From NCBI RefSeq assembly GCF_002188465.1, contig NZ_NINW01000041.1, forward strand, positions 1 to 64,000: a DNA stretch of 64,000 nt, given 5' to 3'. A program made the translations under genes and the position numbers. This DNA comes from Pigmentiphaga sp. NML080357. GTDB taxonomy: Bacteria; Pseudomonadota; Gammaproteobacteria; Burkholderiales; Burkholderiaceae_B. Below the pieces are notes generated by a model. It had not been told where the DNA came from, ran no database searches, and saw only the letters and a program-made list of their open reading frames with translations. Below are positions 41,525-50,083 of the stretch, in pieces (within the stretch, counting starts at the first letter, position 1; every line of letters begins with the position of its first letter).

Positions 41525-41941
41525 TCAGCGCAGCATCCGGCTGCCGCTGCGGTTCGAGCCGGACCGGTCGCCCGTACCCGACGACTCCGTCCCGGTGGAT
41601 CGGTCCTTGCCCGTGGCCGGGTCCTTGCCCCCGGGATTGGCGGCTCCCCGGTCCGCGGGCCGATCCTGGGCGCCGCCGTGCATCGTGCCGCCCGGTTGCC
41701 CGGCGCCGCCCGGGCCCGGCTTGCCCTGCGTGGACCCGCTCTGCTGGGCATTGCCCGACGCACCGGACGGACCGGCATTCGAGCTGCCGCGCGTGGGGCT
41801 CTCTGAACTGGAGCCGCTCGGCTGGTTGCTGCCCCCGCTCTGGCCGGTGCTCGCGCCGCTGCCGGTCTGGGCCGCGGCCATGGGGGCCGCAACGATCATT
41901 CCGGCGGATAGAAGAAGTCTTCCCAGTGTCGATCTGCGCAT
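41525..41941 (-). CDS. Secreted Gly/Ser-rich low-complexity protein (138 aa)
   Basis: After a signal peptide (MRRSTLGRLLLSAGMIVAAPMAAAQ) the protein is almost wholly Gly, Ser, Pro, Thr and Asn with scattered charged residues, and no recognised domain. ATG 41941 has GGGAG upstream, so it is a plausible real gene. A larger protein of similar composition is encoded at 55.4-56.1 kb. It lies in the same direction after the amidohydrolase gene and before czcI, but a role in either system is not supported. Confidence 0.65.
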   Translation of the reverse strand: MRRSTLGRLLLSAGMIVAAPMAAAQTGSGASTGQSGGSNQPSGSSSESPTRGSSNAGPSGASGNAQQSGSTQGKPGPGGAGQPGGTMHGGAQDRPADRGAANPGGKDPATGKDRSTGTESSGTGDRSGSNRSGSRMLR

Positions 41942-41995
41942 GGCGTTCTCCCTGACGAGGCGCCATGCGCAGCAGGATCCGTTCCCGGCTCCGGC

Positions 41996-42838
41996 CTACA
42001 GGCCCAGCACGCGTTCGGCATTGGCATGCATGACCTTCTCCATGACCGCGTCGGTGTAGCCCAGCTCTTCCCATTCCTTGAGGATGCGCGCGTAAGGCAA
42101 GCTGGGGTAGTCGCTGCCGAACATGATCTTGTCCTGCAGCCGGCCGCGGATGTCCACCTTGAGGTTGCCGGGAAAGTACTTGGGCGCCCAGCCGGACATT
42201 TCCCAGTACACATTGCCCTTGTGCAGCGCCACCGCCGTGGTCTCGTCCACCCAGGGCCAGCCTGGGTGGGCCATGATGATCTTCAGGCCGGGAAAATCGG
42301 CGGCCAGCTCGTCGATGGCCGAAGGGTGGGCATGGCGTATCCGCGCCCCCATGCCCCCCGGCAATCCCGCTCCCATTCCGGTCGTACCCACGTCGATCAT
42401 CACCGCCGCGCCCAACGACGCGATTTCCTCGAACAAGGGGTAATAGCGCCGGTCGTTCACGGCGAAGTGCTGCATGATTGGGTGGAAATGAAAACCCATG
42501 AAACCCAGTTCGCGCACCGCCGTGCGCGCCTGGCGGATCGCGATCTCGCCCTTGGCGGGCTCCAGTGCGCCCCAGCACTGGATGATGCGGCCGGCGTGGC
42601 GTTTCCACATGCCGTGCACGTATTCGTTCGTGCATGGCGGCGTCGCGACGGTGGTCTCGAGGTCGAGTGCCACCAGGCACGCGTCGACGCCGGCGGCGGC
42701 GAACTCGGCCACGACTTCGTCCTCGGTCTTGCCCACCCACTCCCGCTTCCAGTAGGTGGCCAGGGCGTCGACATAAGGCCCTTGGGCGTCGATCCAGGTC
42801 TGCGTCCCGGGGTAGCAATGCAGGTCGATGATGCGCAT
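41996..42838 (-). CDS. Amidohydrolase-family protein (ACMSD-like, COG2159)
   Basis: 280-residue TIM-barrel metal hydrolase or decarboxylase. Recognisable strands are MRIIDLHCYPG, GFMGFHFHP, LKIIMAHPGWPWVDET and KIMFGSDYPSLPY, the last with the catalytic aspartate. The usual HxH pair at strand 1 is reduced to a single histidine (LHCYP), which is atypical for ACMSD-type decarboxylases. It is the last enzyme of the Bug-SDR-aryl ligase operon, 29 bp after the ligase gene. It may decarboxylate or hydrolyse an aromatic-derived acid; substrate unknown. Confidence 0.85.
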   Translation of the reverse strand: MRIIDLHCYPGTQTWIDAQGPYVDALATYWKREWVGKTEDEVVAEFAAAGVDACLVALDLETTVATPPCTNEYVHGMWKRHAGRIIQCWGALEPAKGEIAIRQARTAVRELGFMGFHFHPIMQHFAVNDRRYYPLFEEIASLGAAVMIDVGTTGMGAGLPGGMGARIRHAHPSAIDELAADFPGLKIIMAHPGWPWVDETTAVALHKGNVYWEMSGWAPKYFPGNLKVDIRGRLQDKIMFGSDYPSLPYARILKEWEELGYTDAVMEKVMHANAERVLGL

Positions 42839-42867
42839 GGAAATCTCGTCTCGTGTCGATGCGGCGC

Positions 42868-44502
42868 TCAGGCCGCCTTGGCGGCCACCATCTCGGCCAG
42901 GGTCTTCTTCGATACCTTGCCGAAGGTGGAAACGGGAAAATCGCCCATTACCTCGAGCCGCTCGGGCAGCTTGAACTTGGCGATCTCGCGCTCCTTGAGG
43001 AATGCGACCAGCTCCTCGAGCGTCAGCGACGCGCCCTTGCGCAGCACCACGCATGCGCACATGCGCTCTCCCATGGCGGGGTCCGGCATGGGCACGCACG
43101 CCACGTTCTGTACCGCGGGATGCATGAGGATCAGGTTCTCGACCTCCTCAGCGCTGATCTTCTCGCCCCCCCGGTTGATCAGGTCTTTCTTGCGGCCCTC
43201 GACGACGTAATTGCCCGAGGGATGCATGCGCATGAGATCGCCGGAACGGTAGAAGCCGTCCGGAGTGAACTGCCTGGCGTTGTACTCCGGCACGCCGAAG
43301 TAGCCGCGCAACGTGTAGGGGCCGCGGCAGGACAGCTCCCCCACCTCCCCCGGCGCGACCTCGCGGCCCTCGTCGTCGATCAGCTTGACCTCGTCGTCGG
43401 GACACACGGGACGCCCGCAGGTCTCCATGAGCACATCCTCGGGATCGTCATGGCGCACGAACATCAAGAGCCCTTCCGACATGCCGAAATTCTCCTGCAC
43501 CAGCGCGCTCGGGATGAGCCGGCGCGTGCGCAGGCGCACCTCCGGCTGCATGCGCTGACCGCCGCTCTGGATGAGCTTGAGCGAAGACAGGTCGAACTTG
43601 CCGATGTCCGGGTCGTTGATCAGCCTAATCAGCAGCGCCGGCACGACCTTCAGGTGAGTGACCCGATGCCGCTCGATCAGCGCGAACATCTCGGCGGGCC
43701 GCGTGTTGGCGTGCAGCACCACCTTGGCGCCGTTGAGCAGGAAGCCCTGTATGCCGGGGCAGGCCAGCGGCAGGTTGTGGGCGATGGGCAGGACCAGCAG
43801 CAGGACCGAATCGGGCTCTACCCGGGTGACCTGCGAGGCGACCTTGGAGTTGTAGGCATAGTCGTTGTTCGTGCGGGGTATCAGTTTCGGAATGCCCGTG
43901 GTGCCCCCTGAGAGCTGGAAAATGCACGGGTCCTCGGGGTCGATGCGGATATCGCGCAACGCCGAGCGATCGCCGGGCGCGGGCGTGTCGATGAGCGCCG
44001 TCAACGAATGCTCGCCCGGGCCTGCGGGCCCCAGCACCAGCCTGAGCCGCAGGCAATCGTTCTCGCTCTGGACGCGTTCGATCACCGGCCCGAACGCGAA
44101 GTCCCCCTGGACGGCCGGATAGACGCAGCAGCGCGCCTGCGCCAGCCTGACGAACTGGCTGATTTCGAGATAGCGATGCGTGACGAGGGCCGCAATGGGG
44201 ATCGCGCCGATCTTCTGCAGCGCGAAGTACAGGATCACGAATTCGGCCACGTTGGGCAGGGTGGGCACCACGCGGTCCAGCGGCTTGAGCCCGAGCGCCA
44301 GCAGGTGCAGCGCCAGGTTGTCGCTCAGCCTGTCCAGATCGGCATACGTGTAGGTCCGCGGGCCGTCGATCAGCGCCACGCGGTCCGGATAGCGCTCGAA
44401 CATCTGCGCGAACTCCTGCGCCAGCGAACGGTCCTGCCAATACCCCCGCTGGCGATAGCGGCGGGCGAACTCGGGCGGGAATGGAACGAATCCTTCAAGC
44501 AT
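42868..44502 (-). CDS. Aryl-acid AMP/CoA ligase (EntE/DhbE-like)
   Basis: ANL-superfamily adenylating enzyme of 544 residues. The N-terminus RRYRQRGYWQDRSL, the phosphate loop SGGTTGIPK (198-206), LPIAHNLPLACPG with the aryl-acid Asn, and YRSGDLMRMHPSGNYVVEGR are all characteristic of 2,3-dihydroxybenzoate/salicylate-type ligases. The catalytic lysine is Lys529 in STFGKVSKK. With an SDR, an amidohydrolase and a Bug protein, and no NRPS or carrier protein, a catabolic aryl-CoA ligase (salicylate-, anthranilate- or related) is more likely than siderophore synthesis. GAGGAG precedes ATG 44502. Confidence 0.88.
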   Translation of the reverse strand: MLEGFVPFPPEFARRYRQRGYWQDRSLAQEFAQMFERYPDRVALIDGPRTYTYADLDRLSDNLALHLLALGLKPLDRVVPTLPNVAEFVILYFALQKIGAIPIAALVTHRYLEISQFVRLAQARCCVYPAVQGDFAFGPVIERVQSENDCLRLRLVLGPAGPGEHSLTALIDTPAPGDRSALRDIRIDPEDPCIFQLSGGTTGIPKLIPRTNNDYAYNSKVASQVTRVEPDSVLLLVLPIAHNLPLACPGIQGFLLNGAKVVLHANTRPAEMFALIERHRVTHLKVVPALLIRLINDPDIGKFDLSSLKLIQSGGQRMQPEVRLRTRRLIPSALVQENFGMSEGLLMFVRHDDPEDVLMETCGRPVCPDDEVKLIDDEGREVAPGEVGELSCRGPYTLRGYFGVPEYNARQFTPDGFYRSGDLMRMHPSGNYVVEGRKKDLINRGGEKISAEEVENLILMHPAVQNVACVPMPDPAMGERMCACVVLRKGASLTLEELVAFLKEREIAKFKLPERLEVMGDFPVSTFGKVSKKTLAEMVAAKAA

Positions 44503-44511
44503 GGGAGCTCC

Positions 44512-45273
44512 TCAGGTCGAGCTGGTGTAGCCACCGTCGATCACGACGATTTCGCCGGTGACGAAACGGTTCGATTGCAGGAGATTCAGCATGGTCTCGG
44601 CCACGTCGTCCGCCGTCACGCAGCGCCGCAGCGGCGTGGCCCGGGCGCGCTTGCCCATGAGGTCGTCGTACTTCTCGCCCAGCATGCGCTGCATCCAGTC
44701 GCCCTCCATCCATCCGGGCGCGACGGCGTTCACGCGGATGTCGGGCCCCAGGTTCCATGCCAGCGTCTTGGTCAGATTGACCACAGCCGCCTTGCTGGCC
44801 GCGTAGGGCAGCGGCTGCGGCCCGGGCCGCAGTCCCACGATGCTGGCGGTATTGACGATGGCCGGATCCTTTCCCTTGCGCAGCAGCGGCACCGCCGCGC
44901 GAGTGACCTGGAACATGCCCCGGACGTTGACGGCAAAAGTACGGTCCCATTCGGCCATGTCCAGGCTCTCGAGGTCCCGGATTTTCCACGACGCGGTCGT
45001 GCCGGCATTGTTGACGAGCGCGTCCAGCCGGTCGAAGGCCTCGTCGACTGTGCGCATCATTGCCCGCACGGCGGCATCGTCGGCGACGTCGCATTGCACC
45101 AGGAGCGTGCGCGCCCCGAGTTCCGCCGCCTCGGCGGCTACCGCTTGCGCCGCCTTCGCGCTCGAGGCGTAGTTGATCGCCACGTCGTACCCGGCCCTGG
45201 CCAGCGCCACGACGGCGCTGCGCCCGATCCCCGTCGCCCCGCCGGTGACGAGGGCCTTTCTTTTCTCGGTCAT
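44512..45273 (-). CDS. Short-chain dehydrogenase/reductase (FabG-like)
   Basis: 253-residue classical SDR: TGGATGIG (10-17) for NAD(P), NNAG (88-91), catalytic Ser144, Tyr157 and Lys161 (YAASK), and a C-terminal GEIVVIDGGYTSST. The enzyme oxidises or reduces a hydroxyl/keto group of a pathway intermediate. It lies 9 bp before the aryl ligase gene and 34 bp after the Bug gene, inside one minus-strand operon. Confidence 0.9.
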   Translation of the reverse strand: MTEKRKALVTGGATGIGRSAVVALARAGYDVAINYASSAKAAQAVAAEAAELGARTLLVQCDVADDAAVRAMMRTVDEAFDRLDALVNNAGTTASWKIRDLESLDMAEWDRTFAVNVRGMFQVTRAAVPLLRKGKDPAIVNTASIVGLRPGPQPLPYAASKAAVVNLTKTLAWNLGPDIRVNAVAPGWMEGDWMQRMLGEKYDDLMGKRARATPLRRCVTADDVAETMLNLLQSNRFVTGEIVVIDGGYTSST

Positions 45274-45307
45274 CGCTGCTTTTCCATCTTGGTTGAGAAG
45301 AAACCGA

Positions 45308-46309
45308 CTATTGCGGCTGGAGCGCCAGTTCCTGCACCGTGCCCTTCCAGACCGCCTGCTGATTTCGCACGAAGGCCCGCAGGTCGCCGGCGCCGCCATG
45401 CATCGAATAGACGCCGAGATCGGCCAGGCGTCCCACCAGTTCCTTGTCTTCAAGCAGGCGGTTGACGTCCGCATTGATGCGGCCGATCACCGCCTCCGGC
45501 GTTCCCGCCGGCGCAAAGAGCGCGAACCAGCCTATGGATTCGAAACCTGGCAGCGATTCCGCCACCGTGGGCACGTTCTCCAGCCCCGGCAGGCGGTTCG
45601 AGGACGTCACCGCCAAGGCGCGCAGCTTTCCAGCCTTCACGTGCTGGATCAGCGCCGGAATGCCGTCGATGGTCACGGCCGCCTCGCCGGCCAGTACCGC
45701 ATTGGTGGCCGCCGGGGATCCCGCATAGGGCACGGTGAACATCCGGAAGCCGCCGGCGCGCCCCAGCATTTCGCCGGTCAGGTGAGGCACCGATCCGGCC
45801 TGGGCGGCGGCGAAATTCAGCGTGCCCGGGCGCTGCTTGCCTTCGCGCGCCAGCTCATCGACGGAGCGGATGGCGGACCCGCCCGGCACCACGACCATCA
45901 TGGGACTGGTGCCGATCGCGGCCACCGGGACGATGTCGCGCTCGACGTCGTATTGCGGATTCTTGTAGAGCAGCGGCGTGAGCACGGCTGCCGCCGCGGG
46001 CACGAAGCCCACCGTGTAGCCGTCCGCCGGCGCTCGGGCCAGCGCGGACATGCCGGGAATGCCTCCCGCGCCGGGACGATTCTCGACGTAGACGCTCTGG
46101 CCCCAGCCGCGCGACAGCCGGTCGGCGATCAGGCGCGCCACCACGTCGGGCGCGGCGCCAGGCGGGAACGGTACGACCAGCCTGACCGGCTTGGCGGGCC
46201 AAACCTGGGCCATGGCGTCGCTTGCGGGTACCAACGACAGCGCGACGGCGAACCCTGCCGCCCACGCCGTCGACCGGCCGGGCCGGCACGCGGCGATGAT
46301 GCGTTGCAT
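45308..46309 (-). CDS. Bug/TctC-family periplasmic binding protein (3)
   Basis: 333-residue secreted binding protein with a long signal peptide ending near AMAQ (residue 35), then VWPAKPVRLVVPFPPGAAPD and later FTVPYAGSPAATNAVLAGE. The strictly usual glycine-glycine of the PFxxGG loop reads GAAPD here. It is the first gene of the operon divergent from the LysR gene at 46426, and GAGGAG precedes ATG 46309. Substrate probably the aromatic acid activated by the ligase. Confidence 0.92.
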   Translation of the reverse strand: MQRIIAACRPGRSTAWAAGFAVALSLVPASDAMAQVWPAKPVRLVVPFPPGAAPDVVARLIADRLSRGWGQSVYVENRPGAGGIPGMSALARAPADGYTVGFVPAAAAVLTPLLYKNPQYDVERDIVPVAAIGTSPMMVVVPGGSAIRSVDELAREGKQRPGTLNFAAAQAGSVPHLTGEMLGRAGGFRMFTVPYAGSPAATNAVLAGEAAVTIDGIPALIQHVKAGKLRALAVTSSNRLPGLENVPTVAESLPGFESIGWFALFAPAGTPEAVIGRINADVNRLLEDKELVGRLADLGVYSMHGGAGDLRAFVRNQQAVWKGTVQELALQPQ

Positions 46310-46390
46310 GCTTGTCTCCTCTCGCGTTCTATGAAGTTCTTGGTGGACGCGAGACGACTGTAGAAAAGTGGCGGTGCAACGGACAAGATG

Positions 46391-46419
46391 TCAAAATCCT
46401 TCGAGTGATTCGATTTTGA
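46391..46419. promoter_or_regulatory. LysR-type operator A between the Bug operon and its LysR gene
   Basis: TCAAAATC, 13-bp spacer, GATTTTGA: a perfect 8-bp-arm dyad ending 6 bp before the LysR ATG. A similar but imperfect dyad lies in front of the paralogous LysR gene (48315). TTGTCC and TACAGT, 18 bp apart on the minus strand, may be the promoter of the Bug operon. Confidence 0.65.
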
Positions 46420-46425
46420 TATCCC

Positions 46426-47331
46426 ATGAAACTCACCCAATTGCGGGACCTCGTGGCCATCGTGGAGCATGGCGGGCTGCGCGCCGCGGCGCGGCGCCTG
46501 GGCGTGGCGCAGCCTCTGCTCACGCGCAGCGTGCGCAGCCTGGAAAAGGAACTCGGAACGCCCCTGTTCGAACGCCAGGCGCGCGGCATGGTGCTCACGC
46601 CGCTGGGCCGCCTGTTCCACGAGCGGGCGCGCGGCATGGTCAACGAACTCCGCAGGGCCCGCGAGGAGCTGGCGCAAGCGCAGGGTTCGGGCGAAGGCAC
46701 CGTCATCGCGGGACTGTCCATCATGCCGCACATGGGATTGCTGCCGCGCGCCCTCCCGCTCTTTCGCCGGCGCTATCCGAAGGTCTACCTGCAGCTGATC
46801 GAAGGCTTGTTCCCCGACCTGGAACCGCAATTGCGCAGCGGCGCCATCGATTTCTATCTGGGCGCCGCGCCCAGTACCGTTGCCGCGGGCTTCGTGGTCG
46901 AGACGCTGTTCTCCAACACTCGCGCGGTGGTATGCCGCAAAGGCCATCCGCTGGCGCGCTCGCGCTCGCTCAAGGCCCTGACCGGCGCCGAATGGGCCTT
47001 GCCTTCGACCGACTACGACAATCAGGACGACCTGTCCCGCCTCTTCCAGGAATACGGCCTGCCCGCGCCGCGCGTGGTGCTGCAGGCCCGCACGGCGCTG
47101 TCCATGATGGTGGCCCTGGCGCACAGCGATCTGCTGGCGCTGCTGCCGGTCCAATGGCGGGATTTCGGCCTGACGCAGAACGCGTTGCAGGTAATCGCGG
47201 TGCGCGAGCGGCTGCCCGCGCCCGACATCGTGCTGATCCGCCGCGCCGAGATGCCGATGACCCCCGCCGCCGAGCACCTGTGCGACTTGATGCTGCGCAA
47301 CGCCCCGCGCCCGGGCCGCCCCGCCGCGTAA
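46426..47331 (+). CDS. LysR-family regulator, paralogue A
   Basis: 301-residue LTTR: MKLTQLRDLVAIVEHGGLRA begins the winged helix, GVAQPLLTRSVRSLEKELGTPLFERQA is the recognition region, and the effector domain opens GTVIAGLSIMPHMGLLPRAL. Divergent from the Bug-SDR-ligase-amidohydrolase operon that it likely activates. Its nearest relative in sight is the adjacent gene 47350-48237, with the same start and C-terminus (VVLIRRAE-type end), so the two arose by duplication. Confidence 0.93.
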   Translation: MKLTQLRDLVAIVEHGGLRAAARRLGVAQPLLTRSVRSLEKELGTPLFERQARGMVLTPLGRLFHERARGMVNELRRAREELAQAQGSGEGTVIAGLSIMPHMGLLPRALPLFRRRYPKVYLQLIEGLFPDLEPQLRSGAIDFYLGAAPSTVAAGFVVETLFSNTRAVVCRKGHPLARSRSLKALTGAEWALPSTDYDNQDDLSRLFQEYGLPAPRVVLQARTALSMMVALAHSDLLALLPVQWRDFGLTQNALQVIAVRERLPAPDIVLIRRAEMPMTPAAEHLCDLMLRNAPRPGRPAA

Positions 47332-47349
47332 CGCGCGGACTTCCTCCTG

Positions 47350-48237
47350 CTACTGGACGTAGCGCCGCATCAGTTCGCAGAAGCGTTCGGCGGCCGGGGT
47401 CATCGGCAGTTCGGCGCGGCGGATCAACACCACGTCGGGCGCGGCGAGCACTTCCTTGACGGCGATGGCCGCGAGCGCATCGGGATGGATGAGCGCCGAT
47501 TGCCACTGCACCGGCAGCAGCGCCAGCAGGTCGGTATTGGCCAACGCCGTCATGATGGTCATGGACGAATGGGCGTGCAGCGTTACCTCCGGCGCGGGCA
47601 GCCGATGGCGCGCGAACAGCCGTTGCAAGTCTTCCTCGGCATTGACGTTGATCGAGGTCACGGCCCATTCGGCCCGCGTCAGTTGCGCGAGCGACTTCGC
47701 ACCCGACAGCGGATGCCCCCGCCGCCCCACCACCGAACGCAGGTTGTGGCCCAGTACCTCTGTCAACAGCCCCGCGGCAGGCGTCGTGTACGGGCACGCA
47801 CCGACGTAGAAATCGATGCTGCCGTCGCGCAGCCCGCGTTCCATCACCGGGTACAACCCTTCGATGATCTTGAGCCGGATGTGCGGGAACTCGGCCTTGA
47901 AGCGGGGCAGCACATGGGGCAGCGGACCCATGTGGGGCATGATCGAAAGCCCTGCGACGACAGTGCCGCGCATGTCGCCCCGCCGTTGCGCCAGTTCGTC
48001 CTGGGCGCGCTTGAGTTCGTTCAGCACCGAGCTGGCGCGTTGATGGAACAGCCGCCCGGCCGCCGTCAGGGTCATGCCCTTGGCGGTCCTTTCGAACAGC
48101 GGTTCGCCCAGTTCGCGTTCGAGCGCATGGATGCTGCGCGTCAGCGCCGGCTGCGGCTGCCCCAGGTGGCGAGCGGCCGCCCGCAGGCTGCCGCGCTCGA
48201 CGATGGCCATCAGGTCACGCAGCTGGGTCAACTTCAT
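47350..48237 (-). CDS. LysR-family regulator, paralogue B
   Basis: 295-residue LTTR sharing with paralogue A the blocks MKLTQLRDL-AIVE-G-LRAAAR, LPLQPxLTRS-like recognition helix, GLSIMPHMG-LP and LALLPVQW, then VLIRRAE-PMTPAAE. The two genes converge with 18 bp between stops. This one is divergent from the reductase-VOC-Bug-hydrolase-FAH operon. The effector domain differs most in the middle, suggesting a related but distinct inducer. Confidence 0.93.
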   Translation of the reverse strand: MKLTQLRDLMAIVERGSLRAAARHLGQPQPALTRSIHALERELGEPLFERTAKGMTLTAAGRLFHQRASSVLNELKRAQDELAQRRGDMRGTVVAGLSIMPHMGPLPHVLPRFKAEFPHIRLKIIEGLYPVMERGLRDGSIDFYVGACPYTTPAAGLLTEVLGHNLRSVVGRRGHPLSGAKSLAQLTRAEWAVTSINVNAEEDLQRLFARHRLPAPEVTLHAHSSMTIMTALANTDLLALLPVQWQSALIHPDALAAIAVKEVLAAPDVVLIRRAELPMTPAAERFCELMRRYVQ

Positions 48238-48314
48238 GGTGTGCTCTCCCGCCCTGGCCGCGTCGACCTCCGCGACCGCCCCGCCGCCTTACCCGTACCG
48301 GCCGCGGCACGATA

Positions 48315-48357
48315 TCAAAAAATGCATCGGCTAGAAGATTTTGCCATCTTATTGGCA
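48315..48357. promoter_or_regulatory. LysR-type operator B before the reductase operon
   Basis: TCAAAA at 48315 and ATTTTGC ending at 48344 give an imperfect dyad matching operator A within one base of spacing. Immediately next, TGCCA-TCTTAT-TGGCA (48342-48357) forms a second inverted repeat. Both lie in the 184-bp gap between paralogue B and the reductase gene and are probably regulator contacts. Confidence 0.5.
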
Positions 48358-48421
48358 TCCCGGAAATTGCATAGAGTCGGCGCAAAGCCGCCCGGATCCG
48401 GGCGGAAAACCGGAGACTTCG

Positions 48422-49534
48422 ATGCCAGAAGGCTTTGCCGTTCCCGCGGACGCCGCTTCGCCGGCCAAGAGCGACGCACGTCCCGCGGGCCACACCGTGC
48501 GCTTCCATCCCAGCGGCAGGTCCATACACTGTCCGGACGGGATCACCGTCCTGGCGGCGGCCCTCGCCCAGGGCATCACACTGCCTTTCAGCTGCAGGTC
48601 GGGCGTATGCCGGACGTGCCGCGGACGGGTCCTGCATGGCGAGGTCGATCCGGGATTCGTCCACCCGTCCTACCTGAGCGCGGACGAACGCCGCGCCGGC
48701 CATGCGCACCTGTGCCAGGCCAAGCCGCTGTCGGACTGCACGATCGAAATCGCGGAATTCGAGGGACGCACGTTTCCGGTCCGCCAGTTGCCCGCGCGCA
48801 TCCTGGCGTTGCGCCGCGCGGCGCCCGACGTGGCCATCGTGCGTATAGGCCTGCCGCCCAACGAACCGCTGCACTACCACGCCGGCCAATACCTCGATGT
48901 CGTCCTGGAACACGGCCTGCGCCGTTCCTACTCCATCGCCACGCCGCCTCGTCCCGATGGCGTGCGCCAGCTGGAACTGCACATAAGGCACTTGCCAGGG
49001 GGCCGCTTCACCGATCGGGTCTTCGAGTCGATGCAGGCCCGCGACCTGATCCGCGTCGAGGCGCCGAACGGGCAGTTCTTCCTGCGCGAGGACAGCGACA
49101 AGCCCATCATCATGCTGGCTTCCGGCACCGGTTTCGCTCCCATCAAGGCCATGGTCGAACACAGCCTGGCTCGCGGCTCGCGCCGCCCCATTCTCCTTTA
49201 TTGGGGCGCCCGCCGCCGCAGCGACCTCTACCTGGACGAGCTGCCGCGCTCCTGGGCCCGCGAGCATCCGCACATCCGATACATCCCGGTGCTGAGCGAA
49301 CCCACGCCCGCCTGCGCGTGGAACGGACCCACCGGCCTGGTCCATCTCGAGGTCCTCTCGCAGCTGGGGGACCTGCGCGCCTACCAGACCTATGCCTGCG
49401 GAGCGCCCGCCATGGTCGAGGCGGCGCGGCGGGATTTCACGGCCGCCGGACTGCCCGCCGAGGATTTCCTGGCCGACGCATTCGTCAACGAAAGCCACAG
49501 GGAAAGACGGTTCCCCACGGAGATTCCATCATGA
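48422..49534 (+). CDS. 2Fe-2S/FAD/NAD(P)H oxygenase reductase component
   Basis: 370-residue flavoprotein reductase: an N-terminal plant-type ferredoxin domain with cluster ligands Cys58, Cys63, Cys66 and Cys98, an FAD domain containing RRSYSIATPP (RxYS motif), and a NAD domain with LASGTGFAPIKAM and YACGAPAMVEAARRDF. This layout is that of DmpP/phenol hydroxylase and dioxygenase reductases. No oxygenase terminal component is encoded in the operon, so its electron acceptor is missing or elsewhere. GGAGA precedes ATG 48422, and the stop overlaps the VOC gene by 4 nt. Confidence 0.9.
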   Translation: MPEGFAVPADAASPAKSDARPAGHTVRFHPSGRSIHCPDGITVLAAALAQGITLPFSCRSGVCRTCRGRVLHGEVDPGFVHPSYLSADERRAGHAHLCQAKPLSDCTIEIAEFEGRTFPVRQLPARILALRRAAPDVAIVRIGLPPNEPLHYHAGQYLDVVLEHGLRRSYSIATPPRPDGVRQLELHIRHLPGGRFTDRVFESMQARDLIRVEAPNGQFFLREDSDKPIIMLASGTGFAPIKAMVEHSLARGSRRPILLYWGARRRSDLYLDELPRSWAREHPHIRYIPVLSEPTPACAWNGPTGLVHLEVLSQLGDLRAYQTYACGAPAMVEAARRDFTAAGLPAEDFLADAFVNESHRERRFPTEIPS

Positions 49535-50043
49535 TCGACAGCAGCATTCTCGAAACCCCCATGCCGGCGGACTGCCGGGTACCGCCACGGGCCCGCACCT
49601 CCATCCTGCGCCCCTACTGCCTGGGCCATGGCACGCTGGAATGCCGCAACCTGGCCGCCTCGCGCCGGTTCTACGAAGAATTCCTGGGGCTGGAAGTCGT
49701 GCAGCACGCGGTCAGCGCGGCCTCCGTCAGGCTGGGCATGCGCTTTCACATCGTATGCGTGGAAGTAGGCGACCAGGTGCATCCCTGCAACGTGCTGAAT
49801 CACTGGGGGCTGGACGTGGCCACGCGGGCCGAGGTGGACGCCGCCCACGCGCACGCGCTCGGGCACCGCGATCGATATGGCATCCGCCAGGTCCTGGACG
49901 TGCAGGACATGCACGGCGTGTATTCGTTCTACCTGGAGGACCTGGACCACAACTGGTGGGAGATACAGCATTACGAGAATGGCTTCTGCCACGATGACTT
50001 CTTCGACTTCGGAGACCGCTTCGGTCCAGCGTCGGCCGCTTGA
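49531..50043 (+). CDS. VOC-family extradiol dioxygenase-like protein
   Basis: 170-residue VOC-fold protein, coupled to the reductase gene by an ATGA overlap. Metal and fold markers are LGHGTLECRNLAASRRFYEEFLGLE, VLNHWGLDVATRAEVDAA and YSFYLEDLDHNWWEIQHYEN. The length is that of a single-domain type I extradiol enzyme or a dioxygenase-like isomerase. With the adjacent reductase and FAH genes it suggests cleavage of a catechol-like ring followed by hydrolysis. Confidence 0.83.
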   Translation: MIDSSILETPMPADCRVPPRARTSILRPYCLGHGTLECRNLAASRRFYEEFLGLEVVQHAVSAASVRLGMRFHIVCVEVGDQVHPCNVLNHWGLDVATRAEVDAAHAHALGHRDRYGIRQVLDVQDMHGVYSFYLEDLDHNWWEIQHYENGFCHDDFFDFGDRFGPASAA

Positions 50044-50083
50044 TGGCCGCCGGCCCGAACCATAACGACAAAGGAGACACACC

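Noticed and set aside
42868-44502. Siderophore (2,3-dihydroxybenzoate) biosynthesis role for the aryl ligase
   Set aside because: No carrier protein, NRPS, isochorismate enzymes or Fur-like site is near. The operon has a Bug protein, SDR and amidohydrolase, which point to catabolism.
48352-48371. TTGGCA...TTGCA resembling a sigma-54 promoter before the reductase operon
   Set aside because: GG and GC are separated by 13 bp instead of 10, which sigma-54 does not tolerate.
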